Assembly (NCBI GenBank): GCA_020636215.1 | Contig: JACJYG010000008.1 | Coordinates: 358,501 to 422,500, forward strand | Length of the DNA stretch: 64,000 nucleotides | Source: Lewinellaceae bacterium | Lineage (GTDB): Bacteria; Bacteroidota; Bacteroidia; Chitinophagales; Saprospiraceae | Direction of reading: 5' to 3' | Shown here: piece by piece, positions 54,767 to 64,000 of the stretch | How positions within the stretch are numbered: the first letter of the stretch is position 1 | Layout: each line of letters starts with the position of its first letter | Notes under the pieces: model-generated | Databases searched by the model: none | Told to the model about the DNA's origin: nothing | The model's input: the letters and a program-made list of their open reading frames with translations, nothing else | Program-made: the position numbers and the translations under genes

Positions 54767-57700
54767 ATGTCTATCACAGAAATATCTGTAAAACGGCCCA
54801 CTCTCGTAGTCGTTTTGTTCACCATACTTTGTTTTTTCGGAATGATCGGCTACCAGAGCCTGACCTATGAATTACTGCCCGATATCTCGTCCCCGGTATT
54901 GTCCGTCACGACCATCTACCCCGGCGCATCACCGGAGGAAGTAGAGAATTCGGTGACCAAAAAAATCGAGGATGCCGTATCTACCCTGGAAGGGCTCGAT
55001 GAATTGCAATCCATTTCACAGGAAGGCGTTTCCTCCGTTATCATTCAATTCAAATACGGGGCCGACGTCGACCAACTAGTGCAAGATGCCCAGCGGAAAG
55101 TGGACGCGATCAACTCGACCCTGCCCGAAGACGCGCTCGACCCGAGCATTGGAAAGTTTTCTTTCGATGAATTGCCCATTATGCGTATCGGAGCCACTTC
55201 CGACATGGACGAAGTGGCCTTCACCAACCTTTTTGAAAACCGCCTCCAGCAGGAACTTGCACGCATCGAAGGCGTTGCCCAGGTGAACCTCGTCGGAGGC
55301 GAAAGCAGAGAGATACAGGTTAATGTAGACGGCGACAAGCTGAAATATTTCAACCTATCCCTCCTTCAGGTGTCACAAGCCATCAACCGTGCCAACATGG
55401 ACTTCCCGACCGGCAGCGTACGTAACAAAGACCAGGACATTCTGGTGCGCCTCTCCGGAAAGATCAAAAATCTCGATGTTTTGCGACAACTCGTCCTAAC
55501 CACAAAGGATGGCGCACCGGTATACTTGAAAGATGTGGCGGAAGTACACGATTCCAAAAAAGAGACTGAAACCATCAGCCGCATCAACGGGAAGAATTCT
55601 CTCGGGATCCTGATCTCCAAACAATCCGACGGCAATACCGTGGAGGTAGCCGCCAATGTGAAAGCGGAATTACGAAAACTGGAAGAGCGCTACAAAGCGG
55701 AGAACCTTACCTTCAATGTGGCCCAGGACAGTTCCATTTTCACACTTGAAGCGGCTGATTCTGTGATACATGACTTGTTTATCGCCATCATTTTGGTGGC
55801 CATTATTATGTTGTTTTTCCTGCACAGCATCCGCAACGCTCTCATCGTGATGGTCGCCATTCCGGTTTCGATCGTCACCACCTTTGCCGTGATGAGCCTG
55901 TCCGGTTTCACCCTCAACCTGATGACCTTGCTGGCCCTATCGCTAGTAGTGGGTATTCTCGTAGATGATAGTATCGTGGTGCTGGAAAACATCCACAGCC
56001 ACCAGGAGCGGAGGAAATCTCCAATGGAAGCCGCCATTGCCGTTTGGAATGAAATGGGGCTATCGGTAATGTCCATCACTCTCGTGATCGTAGTAGTATT
56101 CCTGCCATTGGCTATGGTGACGGGTATGATCGCCGACCTGTTGTTCCAGTTCTCCATGGTTGTTGTAGCCTCTACACTCATCAGCTTGTTGGTATCTTTT
56201 ACCCTGACGCCCCTCCTGGCGAGCCGCTTTTCCAGGCTTACCCAGCTCGATCCGAAGAAGCCGCTTCAACTCCCCCTCATCTGGTTTGAGCAATTCATCA
56301 ACGGGGTACAAGGCTATTTCGAAGCCATTTTGAAATGGTCGCTAAAGCACAAGATCGTCACCGTAACTGCCATTTTTGCAATGGTTCTTGCCTCCTTTAC
56401 CCTTTTGACCAATGGATTTATCGGTAGCGAGTTTGTGAATTCGGGCGACAATGGCGAGTTTCAGATCAAAGTGGAACTCCCCAAGGAAGCCCCCATTGAA
56501 CAGACCAACTACGTCACTCAACAGATCGAAGATCAACTGCTGCAAAACCCCGACATCGTAAGCGTATTCACCACCGTGGGCCAAAGCAGTGGGCAAATGT
56601 CGACTTCGTCAAGTTCTTACCTTGCGGAGCTGAACGTTAAGCTGGTGCCTGCTGAAGCACGTAGCCTTAACTCATCCGAGTACGCGGAAAAGGTTAAAAC
56701 CGATCTAAAAAAGAGCATTCCTGGCGCCAAGATCAGCGCAGTGCCGGTAAGTATGGTCGGTGGAGGCCACTCGGCGCCTATTCAGATCATCCTTCAGGGT
56801 TCCGACCTGGACGAGCTCATGGCCTTTGGAGAGCGGGTTCAGGAAGTGGTGAAGCAGGTGCCAGGCACCACAGAAGTGAAAGCCACGGTAGAAGGAGGCA
56901 ACCCGGAAATTTCCGTCGATATTGACCGAGAGCGGATGGCTGACCTCGGGCTGACGCTCGACCTAGTGGGTGCTACCATGCAGAATGCCTTTACCGGCAA
57001 TACCGATTCCCAATTTAAAGATGGAGACTACGACTATGATATTCGGGTGCAACTTGATGCGTTCGACCGCCGGAACATGGACGATATCAAAAACCTCAAT
57101 TTCTCAAACAATCAAGGCGATCTTATCAAGCTCAGCCAGTTTGCCGAGGTAGCGCCTAGCACCGGCCCGGCCCGGCTCGAACGGAAAGATAAGATCACCT
57201 CGCTGACCATTGAATCGCAGGTAGTGGGCCGGGCAGAAGGTACGGTTGGACAGGAGATACAAGCCCTGCTCACCAAAACCGAAATGCCCGCGGGGGTTAC
57301 GGTTACCTTTGGTGGCAACCTGGAGCAGCAACAGGAATCTTTTGCTTCACTCGGTTTTGCCCTGCTGACCTCCATCCTGCTGGTTTACCTCATCATGGTT
57401 GCCCTGTACGATAGTTATATCTATCCCTTTGTGGTGATGTTTTCCATCCCAGTAGCGCTCATTGGCGCATTCCTGGCGCTGGCCCTGGCGATGCAAAACA
57501 TAAGCATCTTCGCCATGTTAGGGCTCATCATGCTGGTCGGTTTAGTCGTGAAAAATGCCATCCTCATCGTGGATTTTGTCAACCAGCTTAAAAAAGAAGG
57601 GATGCCCAGCCGGGAGGCAGTTGTACAAGGCACCATGCAGCGTTTCCGGCCCATCCTGATGACTACTATTGCCATGGTGATCGCAATGATCCCGATTGCT

Positions 57701-57889
57701 GTGGCCACGGGCGCCGGATCGGAATGGAAAAATGGGTTGGCCTGGGTGCTCATCGGCGGACTGACCAGTTCGATGGCCCTCACCCTAATCATCGTTCCGG
57801 TGATGTACCGCGTGGTAGATGGTTTGAAAGAGAGGTGGGATAAGCTTAAAGAAAAGCGGCAGCAGGAAAAACAGGTCGCAATAGCTTAA
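54767..57889 (+). CDS. RND multidrug efflux pump, AcrB/HAE1 family
   Basis: 1040 aa, full length. Starts SITEISVKRPTLVVVLFTIL. Twelve membrane helices and two large periplasmic loops. The proton-relay Asp pair is present in helix 4 (GILVDDSIVVLENIH, about residues 395-410) and the Lys in helix 10 (GLVVKNAILIVDFVNQ). It should export hydrophobic compounds using the proton gradient. Last gene of the operon; a GC-rich terminator hairpin follows. Confidence 0.93.
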   Translation: MSITEISVKRPTLVVVLFTILCFFGMIGYQSLTYELLPDISSPVLSVTTIYPGASPEEVENSVTKKIEDAVSTLEGLDELQSISQEGVSSVIIQFKYGADVDQLVQDAQRKVDAINSTLPEDALDPSIGKFSFDELPIMRIGATSDMDEVAFTNLFENRLQQELARIEGVAQVNLVGGESREIQVNVDGDKLKYFNLSLLQVSQAINRANMDFPTGSVRNKDQDILVRLSGKIKNLDVLRQLVLTTKDGAPVYLKDVAEVHDSKKETETISRINGKNSLGILISKQSDGNTVEVAANVKAELRKLEERYKAENLTFNVAQDSSIFTLEAADSVIHDLFIAIILVAIIMLFFLHSIRNALIVMVAIPVSIVTTFAVMSLSGFTLNLMTLLALSLVVGILVDDSIVVLENIHSHQERRKSPMEAAIAVWNEMGLSVMSITLVIVVVFLPLAMVTGMIADLLFQFSMVVVASTLISLLVSFTLTPLLASRFSRLTQLDPKKPLQLPLIWFEQFINGVQGYFEAILKWSLKHKIVTVTAIFAMVLASFTLLTNGFIGSEFVNSGDNGEFQIKVELPKEAPIEQTNYVTQQIEDQLLQNPDIVSVFTTVGQSSGQMSTSSSSYLAELNVKLVPAEARSLNSSEYAEKVKTDLKKSIPGAKISAVPVSMVGGGHSAPIQIILQGSDLDELMAFGERVQEVVKQVPGTTEVKATVEGGNPEISVDIDRERMADLGLTLDLVGATMQNAFTGNTDSQFKDGDYDYDIRVQLDAFDRRNMDDIKNLNFSNNQGDLIKLSQFAEVAPSTGPARLERKDKITSLTIESQVVGRAEGTVGQEIQALLTKTEMPAGVTVTFGGNLEQQQESFASLGFALLTSILLVYLIMVALYDSYIYPFVVMFSIPVALIGAFLALALAMQNISIFAMLGLIMLVGLVVKNAILIVDFVNQLKKEGMPSREAVVQGTMQRFRPILMTTIAMVIAMIPIAVATGAGSEWKNGLAWVLIGGLTSSMALTLIIVPVMYRVVDGLKERWDKLKEKRQQEKQVAIA

Positions 57890-57918
57890 GAAATTAAGTT
57901 TTTCATTGGTGTTAAAGG

Positions 57919-57950
57919 CCTGCCTGGCTCTCTATTGCCGGGCGGGCCCT
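57919..57950 (+). terminator. Terminator of the RND operon
   Basis: Stem GGCCTGCCTGGC / GCCGGGCGGGCC (12 bp including two G-U pairs), 8-base loop, followed by CTTCT. It lies 30 bp after the RND pump stop, so the acyl carrier protein gene is a separate unit. Confidence 0.6.
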
Positions 57951-58001
57951 TCTAGCCTACCAGTTCTATTTATGAATTAAAAAACAGGATAAAAAAATCA
58001 C

Positions 58002-58286
58002 ATGGAAAGCACCACACAACACGGAGAAATTTACAGGAAGGTCAAAGCGCTATTGATGAAGCTAGGGTATGCACCGGAAGCCATTACTCCCACTGCATCC
58101 TTTGTCAACGACCTGGGTTTCGATTCCCTCGATATAGCAGACCTGGCTATGCAGATGGAGCTGGAATTTGATATACCCATCGCCTTTGACCAAATTGAAA
58201 ATGGGTTCAAAACCATTAACGACCTCGTACAGGTTATTGAGCCCCTATTAATTGCAGAAACCCGCAAAGCCGACAGGCAGGGTTAA
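58002..58286 (+). CDS. Acyl carrier protein (stand-alone)
   Basis: 94 aa. Four-helix carrier with the phosphopantetheine attachment motif LGFDSLDIADLAM (Ser near residue 45) and the acidic recognition helix LEFDIPIAFDQIENG. Not next to fatty-acid synthesis genes, so a specialised carrier is more likely than the housekeeping AcpP. Convergent with the FNR-type gene, 18 bp apart. Confidence 0.85.
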   Translation: MESTTQHGEIYRKVKALLMKLGYAPEAITPTASFVNDLGFDSLDIADLAMQMELEFDIPIAFDQIENGFKTINDLVQVIEPLLIAETRKADRQG

Positions 58287-58304
58287 TAAATCGGTTGGTG
58301 TAAA

Positions 58305-59027
58305 TTATCCCGCTTCCGCCACTGCCTTCAAGGCAGCTGGTTGTAGGATAGATATTCGGCTCCGTCGAACCTCAATCAGACCCTCCTCTTTGAAACTGCT
58401 GATCATACGGGTGACGCCTTCTCGGGAGGTGCCGATGAGTTCCGCAATTTCGGTGCGAGTAAGCAAGAGGTCAAATTGATCGCTTTGGAAAATCATTTCG
58501 GAAAAGTAGAGGAGCACCCCTGCGACCAGGCTGGTCAAGGGCTTGTTGGACAAGCTGGTGTATCGTTTGAAATCCAGTAATTCATTCCGACAAATGTCGG
58601 CAATAATCTCCGAGGCAAAGCTGCCATTGTCTCGCAACAGATATTTGAACGTATTAATATTAATACAACAAGCTTCGATAGGGGTTAGAGCCGTAGCAGA
58701 ATATTGGTTGACGTTGTCGCCGAAAATAGTGGCCAGGCCTAAATAGGCTGGAGCCTTTACCAACCTGAGGATGAAATCCCGGCCTTGCCCCACCTGAGTG
58801 TGGATTTTAACCAGGCCAGCCCGAATATAGATCACATGTGCATTAAAAGCCTTTTCTTTGAATAGTTTGTCCCCTCTTTCAAACTGCATCCTTGCTACAT
58901 TGCTGTTTAATAATTCCAATTGTGCTCTATTCAATTCTGCAACTGCACAAGATTTGACGATACAATTCAGACAACTTTCTGAAAATACTGTAATGCCTGA
59001 GTTTTTATTGTCTTCGTTTGACGCCAT
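58305..59027 (-). CDS. FNR-type Crp/Fnr regulator with candidate iron-sulfur cysteines
   Basis: 240 aa. A cNMP-binding-like beta-roll (about 35-150) is followed by a HTH with TRTEIAELIGTSREGVTRM. N-terminal cysteines C19, C22 and C27 (SCLNCIVKSC) and C120 (ALTPIEACC) line up with the four [4Fe-4S] ligands of E. coli FNR; C120 falls where FNR has C122. The recognition helix keeps Glu and Arg at the positions FNR uses to read TTGAT. Probably an oxygen or redox sensor. A TTGAC-N4-ATCA box lies 119 bp upstream of its start, suggesting autoregulation. Confidence 0.85.
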   Translation of the reverse strand: MASNEDNKNSGITVFSESCLNCIVKSCAVAELNRAQLELLNSNVARMQFERGDKLFKEKAFNAHVIYIRAGLVKIHTQVGQGRDFILRLVKAPAYLGLATIFGDNVNQYSATALTPIEACCININTFKYLLRDNGSFASEIIADICRNELLDFKRYTSLSNKPLTSLVAGVLLYFSEMIFQSDQFDLLLTRTEIAELIGTSREGVTRMISSFKEEGLIEVRRSRISILQPAALKAVAEAG

Positions 59028-59145
59028 AGTACCCTGTTTTTGAAGAAGGGTGCTTTCTTTGTCACAGAAATGTCAGAAAATTCCCTTAATCGCACAATAT
59101 GGTCAAACGATTTCACACGAACAATGAGCAGCGTCATCCCGGACA

Positions 59146-59159
59146 TTGACTTTCATCAG
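59146..59159 (-). promoter_or_regulatory. FNR-type box upstream of the FNR-type gene
   Basis: TTGACTTTCATCAG matches TTGAT-N4-ATCAA at 8 of 10 positions. It is part of a 36-bp element (59124-59159) shared with the region before the lipoprotein gene at 28529 (29 identical positions, no gaps). Candidate site for autoregulation. Confidence 0.5.
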
Positions 59160-59212
59160 GTCAGGAGGGCCGAAAAAATAAAGCGATTTAAAAAGGCGCC
59201 CTCAGTGTTCAT

Positions 59213-59743
59213 TTAACCATTGACTTCCCCTTCCAGATACCGCTCCTGCAAAATATTAATATGGTGTGTTTCGTGGCCGGCAATGATATAGGCCAGGGCC
59301 CGAGCAGATACCGGACTTCCACTGGCCGTTCCGATGCGTTGCCACATCTCGTCGGTGAAGTAGCGGAAAAGGTGAAGGGTAGCTTCCCGCACGGCGGCAT
59401 ATTCCTCTCTTACTGAGGCGAGGCTCCGCTGTGCCGCGTCGGAATGAGGAACGTAATTATCCTGATCGAAGCCGGGAAGGGGCGTCTGGTCATTTCGGGC
59501 AATGCGCAAAGCACGGCAGGCAAAAATCCGCTCTGCATCTACAACGTGCAACAGCAGTTCCTTAATGGTCCATTTGTCGGGAGCATACCGAAGGTTTCCG
59601 ATCTGCTCTGGTAGGGCCCGCAACAGGTTTAGAGTATGGTGCTTTCCATCCTCAAGCACTTTTAGTATATCTTCGTCTTTTACCTTACTGATGTAGGTGT
59701 GATAGTAGGGGTTGTATTCGCTTTGTTGTGGGCGGCGGTTCAT
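59213..59743 (-). CDS. DinB-family protein
   Basis: 176 aa, DinB/YfiT four-helix bundle. KWTIKELLLHVVDAERIFACR carries the first metal-ligand His, and the closing helix has AYIIAGHETHHINILQERYL with the remaining His residues of the usual three-His metal site. Related proteins are metal-dependent thiol transferases or hydrolases; substrate unknown. Typical length. Confidence 0.87.
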   Translation of the reverse strand: MNRRPQQSEYNPYYHTYISKVKDEDILKVLEDGKHHTLNLLRALPEQIGNLRYAPDKWTIKELLLHVVDAERIFACRALRIARNDQTPLPGFDQDNYVPHSDAAQRSLASVREEYAAVREATLHLFRYFTDEMWQRIGTASGSPVSARALAYIIAGHETHHINILQERYLEGEVNG

Positions 59744-59830
59744 AAGGATAGGTTTTTATCTAAAATATTTACACCTTCAAAGGCCGAAAAGATGCTTTGG
59801 GGGCGAAGAAAATACGTAAATAGTCCTGTC

Positions 59831-61489
59831 TCATTTCTGGTATGCCACTTTTCCCCCAACCACCGTTCGCAGCACCTGGACCGCTTTGATCTGTTCCGGA
59901 GCAATGTCAAATATATTTTCTGACAATACAACAAAATCTGCCAGGCAACCGGGTTTCAATATGCCCAGTTTATCCTCCTGGAAGCCGGCGTAGGCGTTGG
60001 CAGCCGTGTAGCAGTGCAAGGCTTCTTCTACTGTGATCTTTTCTTCCGGCACCCAGCCATTGGGGTTGGCGCCGTCCAGGGTTTGGCGAGTAACAGCGGC
60101 GTAAATGCCTTCCAGCGGGTTGAGCGGCGCGACCGTCCAGTCGGAACCAAAGGTCAATGGAGCATTGGCGTCCAGAAGAGACCGGAAAGCATAAGTGGTT
60201 TTGATGCGCTCAGGCCCGATGCGTTTCTCTGCCCAACGGCCATCATCAATGGCATGGTATGGCTGCATAGAAGGGATGACGCTCAGCCCGGCAAAGCGGC
60301 CGATAGCCTCCCGCGTAAGATGCTGAGCATGCTCGATGCGAAAGCGCCGGTCACGAGGCCCGTTCCGATTTTCCGCATCCTGATACACATTTAACAGCCA
60401 GTCGTTAGCCCGGTCTCCAATAGCATGAACAGCTACCTGCAGCCCGGCCGAATCAGCAGCCAGTATCCACTTTCTCAGGTCATTGGTATCGGTGACCACC
60501 AACCCTGCCGTTTCAGGTTCATCATTGTAAGGATCATAGAACCAGGCCGTAGTAGATCCGAGAGAGCCATCCACAAAGCCTTTGAGGCCTCCCCAGCGTA
60601 GCTCGTCATCGCCTTTGCCGTTATTTTTTACATATTCCGCAAGTTCTCCCCATTTGCTTAATGGGATAAAACTGTATATCCGCATTGGCAAACTTCCCTT
60701 TTTTTTGGCGCGTTGGTAGGTATTAAGGTCCGTCCAGCCGCCAAAGCTACCAACATCATGCACCTGGGTAACCCCCATGGAAAGTGCGTGTTCAACCGAG
60801 CGTTGCAAGGCCTCATCCAATTCGGTTTCACTGTATTCGGGTATAATGCCAAACACCAGGCTCATAGCTTCATCCTTAAGCATGCCGGTAGGCTCGCCGG
60901 TCGAAGGGTCCCGGACAATTGTGCCGCCTTCCGGGTCGGGGGTATCTTTGGTAATGTTAGCCAGGGCTAAAGCCTGCGAATTGGCCAGCGCCATATGCCC
61001 GTCGAGGCGGGATACAAAAACGGGATGGCCGGACGAGACGCTGTCGATCCATTGCCGGCGAGGAAGCTCGCCGCCCCAGGCCTCATGATCCCAATTTCCA
61101 CCGGTGATCCAACGGCCGTCATTGGGTAAGTCATCGGTAAAATCGGCGAGCCGCTGCGTAAATTCTGAAGGTGTTTTTGCAGAACGCAATTCTACCCCAG
61201 CCAGCACAAAGCCGCCATCCAGGAAATGAGTGTGATTGTCGATAAAACCAGGTGTGATCAAACGCCCTTTCAGGTCAACAACTTCTGTTTCCGGGCCGAT
61301 ATAAGGCTCATAGGCATCTCCAACAAAAAGGATCTTACCATCAGCCACGCCAATTGCCTTGCCCCAGGGTTGTCCTGGGTTTCCTGTCCATATTCTGGCG
61401 TTGTAATAAATAGTTTCGGCAGTAGGCGCTGAGGATCGGCAAGCAGACAAGCCTAGCGTCAGGAAGGTAAGAAAATACAGCAGGCGCAT
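59831..61489 (-). CDS. Amidohydrolase lipoprotein, YtcJ-like
   Basis: 552 aa with a lipoprotein signal (LTFLTLGLSAC, Cys at about 17). Amidohydrolase-3 family: ARIWTGNPGQPWGKAIGVAD, metal-binding HTHFLDGG at about 85, GGNWDHEAWGG, QVAVHAIGDRAND, RRFRIEHAQHL, and FGSDWTVAPLNPLEGIYAAV near the C-terminus. YtcJ-like enzymes hydrolyse amide bonds of unknown substrates; the lipid anchor places this one in the cell envelope. Confidence 0.88.
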   Translation of the reverse strand: MRLLYFLTFLTLGLSACRSSAPTAETIYYNARIWTGNPGQPWGKAIGVADGKILFVGDAYEPYIGPETEVVDLKGRLITPGFIDNHTHFLDGGFVLAGVELRSAKTPSEFTQRLADFTDDLPNDGRWITGGNWDHEAWGGELPRRQWIDSVSSGHPVFVSRLDGHMALANSQALALANITKDTPDPEGGTIVRDPSTGEPTGMLKDEAMSLVFGIIPEYSETELDEALQRSVEHALSMGVTQVHDVGSFGGWTDLNTYQRAKKKGSLPMRIYSFIPLSKWGELAEYVKNNGKGDDELRWGGLKGFVDGSLGSTTAWFYDPYNDEPETAGLVVTDTNDLRKWILAADSAGLQVAVHAIGDRANDWLLNVYQDAENRNGPRDRRFRIEHAQHLTREAIGRFAGLSVIPSMQPYHAIDDGRWAEKRIGPERIKTTYAFRSLLDANAPLTFGSDWTVAPLNPLEGIYAAVTRQTLDGANPNGWVPEEKITVEEALHCYTAANAYAGFQEDKLGILKPGCLADFVVLSENIFDIAPEQIKAVQVLRTVVGGKVAYQK

Positions 61490-61535
61490 AGTCTGTTTAT
61501 TTTATCTCCCGCCTAAGATAGCTGTTTCACGCTGA

Positions 61536-62631
61536 ATTCCACCTACAAAAGACTCCGTTCTGCTCGCACTAAAAATCCTTCGCTATAATCAATTGGCTTA
61601 TAGCGAATGCGCTTGCTGCTCCGACTCCCTCTGCCTTCAAATTAACCTCAGTGATCTCAAACTGGCGGAAAGAGCGTTTTACCTCAGAACGACTTTTCCG
61701 CCTGATGGCGAAATGGGAAGCATCAAGGATTGTAATTTCAATCCGCAAATTGAAAAGGCCATCACCATTGAGAATGGGAGAGCAATTAAAATATGGGACT
61801 TCAACGGAAAATTATTCGATTCTTTAAAAGCTGAGGCTAGTGTTTCATTTGTAAGTATAGGTAAAGATCCTGCCCTTTTTTTCACGGGAGATGATAAAGG
61901 CCGTGTTACCGCATGGCCATTAAATGGCTATGTTCCCAGAACGCTGATAGCACACCCAAAAAAAATAACCGGCCTTCGGGTTTCCGAGGGCGATAATGGC
62001 CGTTTTATTATTTCCAGTTCCAGAAAAGGGGCTAATGTTCTCAATTTAGCAGACTCTTCCATACACTTTTATCGCATGCGCACCTTGGCTTTCGATGGTA
62101 ACCCGGCTAATCTTTTTACAGCCGGAAGGCATAGAATAAGGTATTGGGGAAGTAATATGAAGCGGGTATGGCAACTATGCCCCATCAATAATTTTAGTGC
62201 TGCCCCGGATGGTAGTTATTTTGTTACTTCAGGGAAAGGCCGCTCCGCCCGGCTCAGGGAAACGTTCCACTCCTCCTCTCAAAAACTGGATAAGTTGAAT
62301 GGCTCAATAACGACCCTCGATATCTCTGGCAACAGCCAGTTTATAGCTGCCGGAAGCGCTAAAGGAGAAACGAAAATATGGAAAAGAGATGGGACGCTTA
62401 TTCAATCCCATTCTAATTTTAAGCGGCCCGCTCACACTCAAGGGTGAAGTTACCTCAATAAAAATCTCCGATGATGGTAATTTTATTTTAGCCATATCTT
62501 CCTCTGGCCTGTCGTACTTGTGGCAGTCTGCTAAGAGCTTTCAAAAAGAAATAGAAAAGTTTGAACAAATACCTCCTGAGTTGTTAAAAGAACTCAGGGC
62601 TGCTGGCGCAAGGCTTTATCCGGAAAATTAA
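61536..62631 (+). pseudogene. WD40-repeat gene remnant, 5'-truncated and frameshifted
   Basis: Open from a stop at 61533, with no ATG before the first WD repeat (a TTG at 61593 is the only early candidate). About six WD40-like blades follow: NGRAIKIWDFNGKLFDSL, FFTGDDKGRVTAWPLNG, GSAKGETKIWKRDGTLI and others. The frame ends near 62447, but the next frame continues without a gap (KGEVTSIKISDDGNFIL, SGLSYLWQSAKSF) to 62631. One frameshift near 62420-62440 explains this. Probably the C-terminal part of a larger STAND- or caspase-WD40-type protein (weak inference). Confidence 0.6.
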
Positions 62632-62704
62632 ACTGTTCTCCCAACAAATATAGCCCGAAGGCTTACCCATCAGGACGCGTTTTCCACAACCTTTTCCACA
62701 TCTG

Positions 62705-63799
62705 TTAGTTTGTATCACCTATTAGTTGATAATTCACGTATAAGGTGACAGACAAAAACAGTATAGCCCCGGCTTGATGCAGGACGCCCAAACCAACTGG
62801 TACGGCGCCCAGGCAGTTGATCAATGTGAATATCCCCAGTAACACTTGAATTACTAACACACTTACCAACAGATAAAGCCCGATTTTAAGGGTGGGAGTG
62901 GAAGGGGTGCGTACTCCCTTGTAAAAGAACCACAAAACGAGGCCTGTGAGCAGGTAGGCCGTCGTGCGGTGGAGGAGTTGTATCAGGCCGGGCATAAAAA
63001 GGTGTGCGTCGTAATTCACAAAATTTTCCACATTCCAGTTGGAGGTATGGAGCAGGATATCTGGCACCCACTGCCCGTTCATATCGGGCCAGGTGGGAAA
63101 AAAGAGGCCGGCTTTCATTCCTGACATGATGCCCCCCAATATGATCTGCACCGCAGCCACAACCGCGATGGCCAAAGCTCCTTTTTTCAGCAAAGCATTA
63201 TCGATTCCCTTCCAGCCGGGTTGCAGCACCCGGAACGTAGACCACAACAAGTAACTGAATAAGAGCAACGCCAGGGATAAGTGCATGGTGAGCTTATAGG
63301 CGTTCACCCAGGGGCGGTTGACCAATCCGCTGGCCACCATGATCCATCCAAAAGAAGCCACCAGGGCTGCCAGCAGAAAGACGATCCCCATGCGTTTCAA
63401 TAATGGCCTGTCGACCATGCCCCTGGCCCAGAAGATCCCCAATGGGATAAGGAAGACGAACCCCATCATACGGGCCCACAGGCGGTGGAAGTACTCCCAG
63501 AAAAAAATAAACTTGAACTCGCCCATCGTCATCCCTTCATTGATCTTCTGATACTGGGGGGTGGTTTTATACAACTCAAAAGCTTCCTCCCATGCCTGAG
63601 CATTGAGCGGTGGCAGCGTACCGGTGACGATTTCCCATTTGGTGATCGACAGGCCGGAGCCCGTCAACCGGGTGACTCCACCAATAATTACTTGCATGAA
63701 GATCATAAATAAGCCCAAGATCAACCAGGCTTTGACAGCCCAAGGATACTTTCGCCCACCCTTTTTTATACCGACATGAGATGCTGCAACTGCTTCCAT
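62705..63799 (-). CDS. ctaA: Heme A synthase, COX15/CtaA family
   Basis: 364 aa from MEAVAASHVGIKKGG; an upstream ATG 24 codons earlier is open but less likely. Eight membrane helices. Family marks: QVIIGGVTRLTGSGLSITKW, FKFIFFWEYFHRLWARMMGF, LGGIMSGMKAGLFFPTWPDMN, QLLHRTTAYL and LGVLHQAGAILF, with the four His residues that bind the haems. Converts haem O to haem A for cytochrome c oxidase. The 200 bp upstream (63800-64000) are AT-rich; no clear promoter seen. Confidence 0.93.
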   Translation of the reverse strand: MEAVAASHVGIKKGGRKYPWAVKAWLILGLFMIFMQVIIGGVTRLTGSGLSITKWEIVTGTLPPLNAQAWEEAFELYKTTPQYQKINEGMTMGEFKFIFFWEYFHRLWARMMGFVFLIPLGIFWARGMVDRPLLKRMGIVFLLAALVASFGWIMVASGLVNRPWVNAYKLTMHLSLALLLFSYLLWSTFRVLQPGWKGIDNALLKKGALAIAVVAAVQIILGGIMSGMKAGLFFPTWPDMNGQWVPDILLHTSNWNVENFVNYDAHLFMPGLIQLLHRTTAYLLTGLVLWFFYKGVRTPSTPTLKIGLYLLVSVLVIQVLLGIFTLINCLGAVPVGLGVLHQAGAILFLSVTLYVNYQLIGDTN

Positions 63800-64000
63800 A
63801 TAACTACGGTTTTCAACCAATTTATTTCTGAAACAAAAATACATCCAATTGTTTGGCCATTTCTGAGTCAACAGTTTTGATTGGCTTCTATTAATAGTCT
63901 ATTATTAAAAATTTAAAAAAATCTCCTCATCATTAGGAGTGTTAGTTTGTGGATAAATTTACTGGTTAAGTTTAGTTAAACTCAATGTTAAGGCCTGGAA

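Noticed and set aside
1..64000. CRISPR arrays, tRNA/rRNA genes, replication origin, intact insertion sequences
   Set aside because: No regularly spaced repeats, no cloverleaf or rRNA signature and no transposase gene was recognised by reading; a covariance-model scan could still find small RNAs.

Overview
The window is about 50-55% GC and reads as a free-living Bacteroidota chromosome, most like the Saprospiria (Lewinella/Haliscomenobacter relatives). This is an inference from several signs: TAnnTTTG promoter -7 boxes, almost no Shine-Dalgarno sequences, many lipoproteins, YD-repeat/RHS proteins of the Bacteroidota type, XisH/XisI, DUF1080 and GH127 families. No tRNA, rRNA, CRISPR array or intact insertion sequence was seen.

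Layout. 1-1215: 3' part of a tryptophanase gene. 1212-18629 (minus): one run of five very large genes with 19-51 bp gaps, encoding proteins of 1533, 692, 681, 1517 and 1338 aa. They include a phage-tail-collar fibre, a protein with a nuclease-like His/Asn motif, a DUF6603-like giant and a protein carrying about 14 WD40 repeats. None has a signal peptide and no function is known to me; this is the strongest candidate for an undescribed system. 18855-24181 (plus): nucleoid protein YejK/NdpA, a glucosaminidase, two 74%-identical CBS proteins and two MacB/FtsX-type permeases in tandem. 24208-34302: mostly housekeeping and envelope genes (Tag glycosylase, membrane protein, alpha/beta hydrolase plus acyl-CoA synthetase, lipoproteins, TlpA-like thioredoxin, OmpA, DUF1080, DUF1295) with several gene corpses between them.

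34400-46850 (minus): an RHS polymorphic-toxin island. A full-length RHS gene, broken by one in-frame TAA, is followed by a membrane protein overlapping its stop codon. Next comes an orphan RHS tip with a HE-x3-H motif, again overlapped by a lipoprotein gene. Older remnants lie on both sides, and a xisH-xisI pair is embedded. The tips and presumed immunity genes are clearly more AT-rich than the core.

46851-64000: succinate-semialdehyde dehydrogenase, YdeI-like protein, MATE exporter, SDR oxidoreductase, then a regulator/RND-efflux locus with three GTTCT-N8-AGAAC operators. After that come an acyl carrier protein, an FNR-type regulator with candidate [4Fe-4S] cysteines and a matching TTGAC/T-N4-ATCA box, DinB, a YtcJ-like amidohydrolase, a frameshifted WD40 remnant and heme A synthase.

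A recurring theme is gene decay by internal deletion that keeps gene ends (GH127, CBM9/DUF5916-like, an aminotransferase tail, RHS modules).
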